From Areca catechu (Eukaryota; Streptophyta; Magnoliopsida; Arecales; Arecaceae), in contig CM038050.1 of NCBI GenBank assembly GCA_021397845.1, positions 13,706,471 to 13,770,470 on the forward strand: a stretch of 64,000 nt of DNA, read 5' to 3'. A program made the position numbers and the translations under genes. The notes under the pieces are model-generated. The model had not been told where the DNA came from, searched no databases, and worked only from the letters and a program-made list of their open reading frames with translations. This document shows, piece by piece, positions 1-11,200 of the stretch (position 1 is the first letter of the stretch; the number at the start of each line of letters is the position of its first letter).

Positions 1-2484
1 GCTACATATATCTCATTCATGAAAAGTCACAGTCACTGGATATGTTCAAAAATTATAAGGTTGAAGTTGAGAACCAACTCAACAAAAGGATTAAAAATCC
101 AATCTGACCGTGGTGGTGATACTATGGTAGATATGATGGTTCAGGTGAACAACGTCCAGGACCTTTTGCTAAATTCCTAGAGGAATGCGGTATCGTTTCA
201 CAGTACACTATGCCGGGTTCGCCTACCATGAATGGTGTTGCTGAAAGACGAAACAGAACGCTTAAAGATATGGTAAGAAGTATGATTAGTCATTCTACCT
301 TACCTGACTCACTCTGGGAAGCACTTAAGACTGCAGCATATGTCCTTAACAGAGTTCCAACTAAAGCAACTACTAAAACCCCTTATAAACTTTGGACGGG
401 CAGGAAACCCAGTGTAAGCCACTTACATGTTTGGGGATGTCCAGCTGAGGCAAGGCCTTATAGGCCTGATGAAAAGAAACTGGACTCAAAGATGATGAAT
501 TGTTATTTTATTGGATACTCTGAAAGATTCAGAGGGTATAAGTTTTATGATCCCACGACTAAGTCAATTTTCGAGTCGGGAAATGCATGATTCTTTGAGG
601 ATGTTGAGTTTGCGGGGGGAGATATAGCTAAGGACTTTGTCTTTGAAGAGGAATATGTTAATATTCTCACTGGTGTCATTGGCATTGGTCAGGATTTTAT
701 TTCTGACCTTGTTCAAGACATAACAAATCAAGACAATGTCGAAGAACTTCCTATTCAAGAAATTATTCCATAAGAACAAACTCTAGTACCTCAAGAACCT
801 ATGCCATTAAGAAGATCTACTAGAGAGAGGAGAAGTGCAGTGCCAAATGATTATATTATATTTTTCTAAGACATGAGGTAGACATTGGAGTGATGGAAGA
901 TGATCCAATCAACTTTCGTCAAGCCATGGAAAGTTCTGACTCTCAAAAGTGGATTGAAGCCATGAATGATGAGATAAAGTCCATGAAAGACAATGACATA
1001 TGGAATCTTATCTCATTGCCAGAAGGTGCGAAACCCGTTGGTTGTAAATGAATATTTAAAACTAAAAGGGATTCGAAAGGCAATGTGGAGAGGTACAAGA
1101 CTTGTCTTGTCGCAAAGAGCTTTACACAGAAAGAAAGCATCGATTATAAAGAGACTCTCTCCAGTTTCTTCGAAAGACTCTTTCAAGATTATAATGGCAT
1201 TGATGACGCATTTCAATCTTGAGTTACACCAGATGGATGTGAAGACAGCGTTTCTCAATGGTAATATTGATGAGACAATTTATATGGTGCAACCAGAAAA
1301 CTTTGTGTCGGGAGATCCAAAGAACATGGTTTGCAAACCTAAGAAATCCATCTATGGACTCAAACAGGCATCTCGACAATGGTATTTCAAATTTCATCAG
1401 GTGATCATCTCGTTCAGTTTTGAGATGAATTTGATCGATGATTGTATATACCATAAGTTTTGTAGGAGTAAATATATTTTTCTGGTTTTATATGTTGATG
1501 GTATCTTGCTTGCCAGCAGCGATATAGGCTTAATACATGAAACCAAGAGATTTCTAGCTAAGAATTTTGAGATGAAAGATCTTGGTGACGCCTCTTTTGT
1601 ATTAGCCATACAGATACACCGGAATCTTTCTCAAGATATTCTAGGATTATCACAAAAGAGCTATATCGAGAAGGTTCTAAAAAGGTATGGCATGCAAAAT
1701 TACAAATCAGGAGATATCCCTGTGGCTAAGGGAGACAAGTTTGGTCTATATCAGTGCCTTAAGAATAACTTAGAGAAAGAGGAAATGCAGAAGATTCTCT
1801 ATGCATCAATAGAAAGGAGTCTAATGTATGCACAAGTTTGTACGCATCCGGATATTGCGTACGTCACTGGAATATTGGGTAGATATTTGAACAATCCAGG
1901 AGTTGAGTATTAGAAAGCAACTAAACGGGTCTTGTGGTACTTACAGAGAACAAAAGACTACATGTTCATATATCGGAGGTCGAATCAGCTTGAGATCATT
2001 GGTTATACTGACTCCGATTTTGCTGGATGCCAAGATAGTATGAAATCTACATCGGGCTATATCTACTTGCTTGCCGGAGGTGCTATCTCTTGGAAGACTG
2101 CTAAACAGTTGCTTATAGCCTCTTCTACCATGGCAGCAGAGTTCATAGCATGCTATGAGGCATCCAATCATGGAATATGGCTTCGAAATTTTGTCACGGG
2201 GCTGCGTATAATGGACGGTGTTGAAAGGCCACTCAAGTTATTTTGTGACAATAAGTCAACAGTTTTATATTCTAATAACAACATGAGCTCAACGAAATCA
2301 AAGCATATAGATATCAAGTTCCTGGTTGTTAAAGAAAGAGTTTAGAGTGGAAAGTTGTCTATTGAGCACATAGGTACAAACTCCATGGTTGCGGATCCGC
2401 TTACTAAAGGAGTACCACTCAAGGTATTTCATGAGCACACTGCTCATATGGGTGTTATGTCAGCAGAGGATATTCAGTTTTAAT
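1..2484 (+). mobile_element. Ty1/copia retrotransposon, 3' part, cut by window start
   Basis: The segment reads in copia order: end of integrase, reverse transcriptase, RNase H. The 5' half lies outside the window. The frame closes with TAA at 2482-2484, after a motif for RNase H-end protein (VADPLTKG). I could not find the boundaries of its 3' LTR in the sequence that follows, and no partner LTR or target duplication can be seen. The copia element at the right end of the window has the same orientation but shows its 5' end, so the two are separate insertions. Confidence 0.85.
1..2484 (+). pseudogene. copia pol remnant (integrase, RT, RNase H)
   Basis: Integrase C-terminal part is at 210-590 (PTMNGVAERRNRTLKDM, then the VWGCPA motif). 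RT is at 993-1913 (DVKTAFLNG; LVLYVDGILLASSD; MKDLGDA). RNase H is at 1932-2345 (YTDSDFAGC; STMAAEFIA; FCDNKSTV; SKHIDI). The frame is broken by in-frame stops, for example TGA at 587-589, TAA at about 770, TAG at 1912 and TAG at 2343. The RT catalytic YVDD box reads YVDG. This is therefore a dead copy. The similarity calls rest on recognised family motifs. Confidence 0.85.
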
Positions 2485-4748
2485 GGAAGTTTGTATATTT
2501 TAGATGCTCTTGTAATACAGACATTTTTCAGTTATTTCAGTTTTCTGCAGAAATAAAGTTTCGGCTTGTTTACACTCTGGTTTTGTTTGGTTTGATCTCA
2601 CTGAGGTTTAAGGGTGGACCAGTTGGAAATAGGCATGTTAAGGTCACATTGCATGAAATTTCTATGCTACACATCCACATCATAATCCATGTCATTCAAT
2701 TGTATTGATATATGTAACCATTGATGGGTTGAGTTACGATAATTCTAACAAAGACCGCTTTGATCCTATGTTGGTGTGGTTGATGGACCAGATTGATTAT
2801 ATATACATTTTAATAAGGACAGCAAAGTAAAGTTGAGCTCATTCGGTTATTTTCGCAAAGCATGTTATAAAGTTATACATATAGCCCAAGTGGAAGATTA
2901 TTGGATCCTTAATCCAACATTGGGCTTATATATAAATAATAATGCTTTGTGGGCTGTCATTTAAGGTTTGGCCCACTTAAAAGTAATCAATTAAGTTTTG
3001 AACTATTTGGGACCTTAATGTATCTAATAGGATGTGGACCTTTTAATGTGTAGAGACTTAAGGATAATTTTTATTTTTATGATTGACAAAAATAGAAATC
3101 ATAATAATGATGTTTTCATATAAAAATAGTTATGATCCCTAGATTACACGATGTTAGTCCTTTCTATCCGATATCCCATCATCGAAAAAGAAAACCTTAG
3201 AGAAAAAAAAAATACTCTTTAAAAAACCTGTGTGAATCTAGAAGGCTAGCCGTGCGACACAGGAATAGAACTTCAAATTCAAGCCTTCAAATATGACTTC
3301 AGATACGCTTCTGCTTATTGTTTGATTATTCTCAATAATATCACATGTTTATTTTTAGGATTTGCTTTCAAATAGACTTCAGGATAATTCTCAACAAGAA
3401 AGATAAATCCTAACACTTTGGACAGAATGTAGCTGACCAAAAGAGGCAATGAAAGGTTCTTCCGGAATATGAAAGTTTTTTAAGAAAAATATGCCCTAAC
3501 TTTCCGGAATAAGGTGCCTTCAAAAGATTTCTAAAATCTCAGTGTTACTGGCTACCAAGGAGGTTAGGGTCACCATGGTTTTGATGGCATGCGACAATAA
3601 TTCATCCAACAAAGTGGAGCTTTAATATGTTTTGGTGGGCCACAAATTAAAAGGAAAATGAGTTCAGTGTACCAATCGAGGAATGAGAAAGGGCATACTT
3701 TTTTTTCTGTCTAAACTCATAAATGCTGAGCCTTATGATTCCTAGATATTGACCAGATATTGGCAAAATAAAACAGATCACCACCGTCAAAGGATGTTAC
3801 AATACAGAGTGGCACTTCTCAGAAAGAGAGGTTCAGAAAGTCAACTGTTTCAACAAGGCTTATTTTTGCAGTATCGCCCGCAAAAAATAGAGAACCAAAA
3901 AAAAGAAGATAAAACATACTTTAATGGATCCTATATAGAGGAAGAAAACTTTGTTGTCAGGCTTTTTTTTTTTATGATATTATGAACATAATCTGATGAA
4001 AACCAAACGCATGAAATCAAAAACAAAAATAAACATCCTTTTTGGGATCATGGTAATTTTCTGTACATGATCAGGACAGCCTAAAATATCTCCTGCCACA
4101 TCAAGACATGCAATGAATCAATTTTCGGTGACAGTATTTCAGGAACATCAGGCGATGCAGGGATGGTGGTCTGGCTAAGAAGCATATTTGCGTATGAGCT
4201 CTTGATTACTTCATCTGCTGAAATTTTGAAAATTATTGGTTGGTTTGCTAGCCTAAAATTCAGATTTCAACCCAGAGGGTGACACGGAAAAAAAGTAACA
4301 AGAATGTTCTGAATCCAACGCAAACAAAGTCATCACTGGAAGCAGAATAAAACTATGATTCAGTAATTTCATCAATTTCATTTAATCATAGCAGAGTGCA
4401 GATTTATAAACAAAGATGATTTACAATATAGAATTAATGTATTGCTTTTCAAGCACTTGGATCTGATCCATGGTAATGTTCAATCATTTTGCTTGAACAT
4501 GATATGTCCAGTCAGTGTAGTGTACTAAATTTTCATTGTAGTGAAATTTGGTATGTGCACTATAACTAAATACACCAACACACAAGATAGTGAATCCATC
4601 AGAAAATTTTCAATTTTTGGTTCTACGTATAATACTTATAAATAAAAATTCCTCAAATTTTTTGCATCTAAGTTCAAGCTAACAAAAATATTAATTTTGA
4701 TAAAAAAAACTACAAAAATCAATTATAAATAAAAAAAAAGAGAAATAT
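2485..4748. other. Non-coding stretch between copia remnant and UROD stop codon
   Basis: AT-rich DNA with no ORF that I recognise. The left part probably contains the 3' LTR or tail of the copia remnant. The part next to 4748 should hold the UROD 3' UTR. A short open frame at 3749-3985 has no recognisable motif and is not called as a gene. Confidence 0.5.
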
Positions 4749-5264
4749 TTAGTATCTGATGCCTTGTGCAACTTCAAAGAAGTGTGCTACATTTTCCTCT
4801 GGGGTTCCTACTACAATGCCATGGCCAAGGTTCAAAATGTGCTTATAACAACCAGCTTTTCTTACCGTGTCGTGAATCCGCTTGGTTATGAACTCTTTTG
4901 AACCAAAAAGAACACCAGGGTCAACATTTCCCTGGACTGCCACATCATATCCCAACCGTCTCCGACCATCAGCAATATCAACTGTCCAGTCTAAGCTGAC
5001 AACATCGATGCCAGTCAAGGGAACTCTCTCGAGCAAGCCCCCAGACCCACTTGCATAAAGGATTAAAGGTAGATCAGGATGTGATTCCTTAACAGAATCC
5101 ACAATTTGCTTCAAATAGGGTAGGCTAAACTCCTCAAAATCCACAGGGCTAAGTTCTGTTGCCCAGGAATCAAAAATTTGGACAGCCTGTGCCCCATTGT
5201 CTGCCTGGTACTTGATGTATTTTGCCATAGAGTTTGTAAATTTCTGTAACAGAGAATGTAGAAC
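4749..5264 (-). CDS. UROD: UROD exon 6 (C-terminal half, catalytic His)
   Basis: Acceptor ttgtag|GTTCTA joins in phase 0 to exon 5. It reads VLHSLLQKFTNSMAKYIKYQ and runs uninterrupted to ...EVAQGIRY and TAA. It carries FDSWATELSP, NVDPGVLFGS and the LNLGHGI histidine motif. Confidence 0.97.
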   Translation of the reverse strand, partial: VLHSLLQKFTNSMAKYIKYQADNGAQAVQIFDSWATELSPVDFEEFSLPYLKQIVDSVKESHPDLPLILYASGSGGLLERVPLTGIDVVSLDWTVDIADGRRRLGYDVAVQGNVDPGVLFGSKEFITKRIHDTVRKAGCYKHILNLGHGIVVGTPEENVAHFFEVAQGIRY

Positions 5265-8200
5265 CTACAAGGAAAATTCATCATAATTAAATAACAAAAC
5301 ACAAAGTCCGGTAATATAAACATACATGCTCAAGGAGAAAACACATCATATACAGAGGTCATCATGCAACATGTACGTGTTCATGCCCAAGGTTTGCCGA
5401 ACCGGACCAAACCGTCCAGTTCATACTATATTGTACTGTACCGGTGCTGAACTAGGACAGTTCAGCCATGAAAAATGGTGCAGACCCTGGACCATCTGAA
5501 AAAATTCCCGAACCGGACCGAAACAATATAGTTCAGTCATGAACCGTACATGTCATCCCGGTGCGGTCCAGTTCGGATACCATGTGAGGGGGGGAACTGA
5601 GAGCCCGAGAAACTCAGTTTCACAAAAATCAGTATGGATCTCGATACACTACCATACCGTACTAGCTAGCGACCTGTATGAATTTCGTTACCGATTCAGC
5701 AATTCTTGCTCATGCCATTCAAATAAATATGATATTTAAAGTTTTTCTTCTTTCAGAAAAAAAAAAAGGCATTGCCATTTTCAGTGTTTGAACATGGAAC
5801 CCCTCCCAGCACATTTATTGAGAGGTGACAACCAGCAGAACCAAGTTCTGTGGGTCCACATGAGAAGTGATCACTGAATGGTTATTACATTTACACAAAT
5901 ATCTTTAACACATATAGTGCAGGTAAGTGCTATACCAATTTGGGCCGTGGCACCCCTACTTAGTGACCAATGGCACTGATGCATGATATCAGAATATGCT
6001 TTTTAAGTTAGCTAGGAATTCATGCTTGAACTTTAGACTTTTTAACCTCATTACGCCCACGTTCCATCAGTCCTTCCTGCCTTCCAGTATTTCACATTAA
6101 CCTTCTTGGTAATTCACACAATTCAGAATGTTAGCAAGACTAATTCCATGCAGTAGGCATAATTCCACAAAATAGGCATTCAGCTTGCCGGTTAAAGCTA
6201 CAAGAACACAATTGTCACATTGCATGTCTCGTTGATTATGATATATGAGGCCATTTTGTTGGCTCAAAAACATGGCCAGCCTCTTCTGCGGCATCAGACA
6301 GTAGAAATGTTTTTGGTCTATGATCTTTGTGGACGCCTTCAGCACCCTCTAATTTCTCAATTCAATGTCACCTCTGAAATCTAAACCTACTATGGCACCT
6401 CTCTAAGTTGTTTATGTCTCTAGTGGAGTCCTGAGTTTCAATTTCTCTGACAGCTGCCCCATTTGACTGATTCATTTATTATATAGAAGTAGCATATGAT
6501 GAAAGGGTATGTATTTACAGTTCATATGTTAGCAACATTTTCTGTTCTCCATTATTGCCAGTTTCTCATCAAACTGATAGGGTTTTGCCTCCACAATTGT
6601 AATTCCTTAAATTTAAAGCGGAAAAAAAATCTTATGGGCCTATTTGGTTGATTGGGCCCAAATCTTATGGGATTCATGGGTTAGGCCAATACAACCACCA
6701 AAAAGCATTGGACTACATGCTGAGGTCCTTTTTTTTCATTCCCTATGGAATTTGGGTCAGCCCACTCAAAAAACAGTCATGCATATTTGTGAATATAGAC
6801 CTAGCCCAGCCTGTAATCTAATACTTGTGGTGATTGTGTTAGCCCAACCCATGAATCCCATAGGATTTGGGCCCAATCATCCAAACATGCCCTAAGTAGG
6901 CTTTTGATAACTCTGCTAAGCAGGGTTAAAAAGTAATGTTTGAGAAATTTCAAAGAAAGCTAGCAGCAAGGGTTATGCATTTCAAGAGCTCATAGCTTCA
7001 TACCCACCAAACAAGATCAGTTCAATTAACATATATAGAAAGAAAAGGGACTGTTTTGGTGTGTCCAATTTTTTAAAATTATGTTGTTCTCTTTTTGTTA
7101 TACTAAGAGTGGAAACTTTGCAAGGAGATCAAGTGCTGGGATTTCTTGCTTGTTGAAATTAAGGGTGATTAACAACTTTAACAGGGGGAAAACAGATAGC
7201 ACTAATTTCACAAGCACATTCGACGAAGACAAGATTTAACAAATACCTTTGGTTGAGAGAAAGCCAGACTCTTTATCTTTGTGAAGTGCTTAGATGAACC
7301 ACCTTCAACAACATAAGATGCCAGGGTGAAAGGAGCCCCAACAAAGCCCAGCACAGCGGCATTGCTTTTAACCTGAGCAAGCAACAGAATCAGCAGCAAT
7401 GCAAAAAATTACAAGGACAATCTCATATGACTAACCAAGATAGATCACTTTCGAACTGAGCAAGCAACATAATCATCACTAATGTGGACATTTACGAGGA
7501 TAATCTCATACACGTAGCAAATATTGATATATGGATGGACGAATGGATAGATGTTAAAGTTGCGGTTTGTCAGTTTTCATTAATGACAGATTAGAGCCAT
7601 GCCACAGTGAAGGAATTTTGAAAAAAGTTTTTTGGAAATATGAGCATGTGTGATGTGTCCCTGCCACATGAAAGATAATGATTAAAAAATTAAGATATTT
7701 CTATTCACTTGTCTATCATTCTAACTTAATGATTAGCAGACAACGTCATCATCCAAACTACGATGATAACTTGAGATTCTTGTCTATTGGTTCAAAAGTT
7801 ATAGCGAATGAAAGATAAGACCCTACAGAGAGCATTTTTAATGATAAATGCATCTAAGATTTGTTAGAAAAGTGGAAAGGGTGATTTGATGTCAATAATT
7901 CTTTTAATCAATAACTTCAATTAAAGCATCATATTATATTGAAGCTTCATAGTAGGGATTACATTTATGCATTAGAACTCGTCAAGATCCAAGATTCAGA
8001 AAGTTATCAAAGTCCTTCATTCCAATAATAAGACCTAAAAGCAGAGGTGAAAGGCATGATTCAGGCTCAGCATACTTTAATTCTTTGTTGCATCTGTAGG
8101 TTCCGGCTCTTGTTTCAGAATGAATATGCAAGCAACACAGTTATACACTTTGGGACCATACTTTACATGCACATACATGCATGCTATTCTTTTTTGTTAA

Positions 8201-11200
8201 ATTTCAATGCAAAAGTACTAACCTGCTTCATAGTAAAATAATGCTGAAAAGACAAGTCATGTACAATCTACCAAAGAAAATACTAATAATGCCAAAGTTT
8301 CAATAATCCATCAAAAAAGCCTTACAAACAGTATTAATTTTTCCAATATAAATCCAGAAGAACCTTAGTCGAGGTCACTTATGTCTCAGAATTATGTTCT
8401 TAATGTTCCCTAAATATGTTTTAGGTGCTCCAGCATGCTGAAGGAGCATGTGCAGGTGTGTCCAAATGAAAGATATCAGACAATCTGGGAATGGTATGTG
8501 GTGCTCTGAGACTCTTCAGCAAAAAACCAGGATTTATTTTTTCAAAGAAATTTGAAAAGGTACTCTAAAATGGTATCTGTAGGGGAACAACAAATAGCCA
8601 TGACGGTATCAAAACTAAATAGAAGAATCAAGGTTAGCTATAAAGAAAAAGATGAAGCATTTGAACTTTTGCATCAGGAATTTGAAAAAGATAAGACACC
8701 AGCCTCTGCCCGCAATATAGTCAACGCTTCCCCAACATATGGAACTGCCTCCTCAGGAACAAATTCTGTCACCTGATCAACATCTACAGCTGTTCTTAAA
8801 GGACTGTATATCACCGGACCCTTTCCCTTTACTATGTCAAACGGGATATTCATCCCAGAAAGAGGGGTAAGGATGTCTGAAAACAAAATAACCTGCCAGA
8901 AAATAAAGTAGAAACTGAAATCAACAATATATTGAATTTAACAGCACTACATAAAGCAGCAGCCACACTGCAAGACATTCAAAAAGAGAAGTATGATCCA
9001 GTGCAAACAAAAAGATATGTCATAGCATAGTTTGATTTCTACTAAAATAAAAAATGGGCCCACCAGGTTATCAAACTCAACAACAATGCCAGGTCTTTAT
9101 GACATCCAAAGGTGCACTGTTACAGATTTGCCACTTTATAAGATAATCCATGATATACATGAATCAAGAATCATCACAAGGCTTATTATGTCCGACTTCT
9201 ATCGACTGCAACTTGACTTCTTGAACTATGATGCAATCACATAGCGTGTATATCATGGACAAGTGAACTGAAAGATCAGAACTCGCACAACAGAAGAAGC
9301 AAGCCAGAGTTTTCACCTGACCCCACCCAAACCCAATGTAGATCATGAATAATCAACAATTGAGTTATGCTGATAAAAACAAAAGAAGAAATTAAAACAA
9401 TGTAATAATTCCAAATAAGTATCTCACCCCATCAGGCCTGAAAACTTTCCATGGTTGTAGAGAAATTTCTACAATGAGATCGACATTTTCTGATCTTTCA
9501 CGAAAAGAAGGATACTTTTCACAAATCTTTTTATAACTCTGTTCAAATGAAAGGAAGTGATTGCATTAGTATAGAGAAAGGCAAATACCCTTTTAAGCAT
9601 GATAAAGAAATAAGGATATGCATGAAAAGATACCAAATATACTTGTCACAACAAATATACACATGTTTCTTTCTCACCAACTTCAAGTTGACTGGTGACT
9701 AAAATATTCTCTTTTTCCCTCCAAATATATAATAACCATATTGTTGCCGCCGTTCCTCCTGGACCGGGTTTGGTGGACGCGCTGGAGAGCTCCTCGACCG
9801 GCTAACCTGCAAAAAAGGTCCCTAGGCGCCAGAGGAACTCCGGCAGGAGACACTCCGATGCTTAAATTAAAGGAGGGTTGGAGCAACAGAACGGGAAGAA
9901 GCTGGAAAGAGAGCTCGAGAAGAGGAAGGAAAAGCGTTACCTCCTTTCGCGGAGGTCCCCCGGGTGCCTCTTATAGGCACAGAATACTGCCAAATTCCGT
10001 TGCAGAGCAGGTAGGGAAAGCCCGACTATGCCCCCAGGAGGGGCGTGGCGGCGAGGTCGTGGGCTGGCGGCATGGCAGAAATGTCAGAGTGGTGGCCTGG
10101 CAACAAGGGTCGTGGCCACGCGCTGGAGTTTGTTACAACAGAATGTCAGAGCTTGTCGAGGAAGGGAAGAGTGGCTCCTAAAAGCTTCGAGCTGGGGTCA
10201 GCTGGTCTCCCAGAAGCCGACCAGGGCCATCGGCAGGACCCCAGGAGCCGACCGGGGCCGTGAAGAGGGGCGATGCGTGAACGGTGAGGCACCCGCCAGT
10301 CCGCGAAGCCCCCGGGTCAGCCACCATGGGGTCGGACTCTACACGGGAGTCGGCCGACCGGGCGCCCGAAGCCGGTCCAACCCGGGACAAGCAGAACGGG
10401 CGTAACAGTTGCCCCCCTGCTCCTGGGCCTTGAAGTGTCACGTGGCTCGAAAGGACAGGAGCACGATCGTGCACGCCTGCAATGGGCTCTAGATTGGGAC
10501 GTCCGGTCGTTTCGAACCCCCCTTGAACGGCTCTTTGGACAGCTGTCAGCCGCTCGTTGGAGCGCAGGCGAGGCAGTTAAAGCAGGTCAGGCGCCATGAT
10601 GAAGGCCAGGCTGTCCCACGCCGGTACGAGGCAAAGTGGAGCGCCGCGCCACGCGTCGACATCCGGTCGGTTGGCGCTGCCCTCGGGGCCAGTCCCATAC
10701 CGCCGATCCGGCACGCCCGCGGATCACGATCCGCGTGAAGAGGTGCTCCCGTCGCTTCGGATCTTGCAAAGGCGGCTATGGCTCTTGACGGGACAACAAG
10801 GGCGCGCCCGAGGCGGGCAACGGCTCCCCCCTTCCCCCAGAGCCTATAAAAGGGGGCGAAGGCGGAGCGAGGAAGCTTCCTTGCTGTTCCTTTGTTTCAC
10901 GATCTCAAGCTCTCCCTCCCTTCTCTTTCTCCTCCGCTGCGGGTCTCTTTCTCTACCTTCCGCGAAACCAGGCATCTAGAGCCCCTCCAGGTTGGTGTGT
11001 CATTCTTCTCCACTTTCTTCTCCCCATCAATGGCGTCTAGTAGTAGGAGCTCGGCCCATAGGCTTAGGGACCCGGGGCCGAGCAAGATCCCTTCGACCAT
11101 GACCCGGGAACGGGTCGAGAACCTCAGGGTCGTCTACGGAATTTCGACCACCCTGCACCTAACTCTTCCAAGCCGAGAAGGAAGGGCAAACAACCCGCTA

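Noticed and set aside
5390..5730. Region with repeated accggacc/ggtaccg-like blocks in UROD intron 5, similar in flavour to 21450-21610
   Set aside because: Could be an old dispersed repeat, but I found no clear ends, inverted repeats or target duplication.
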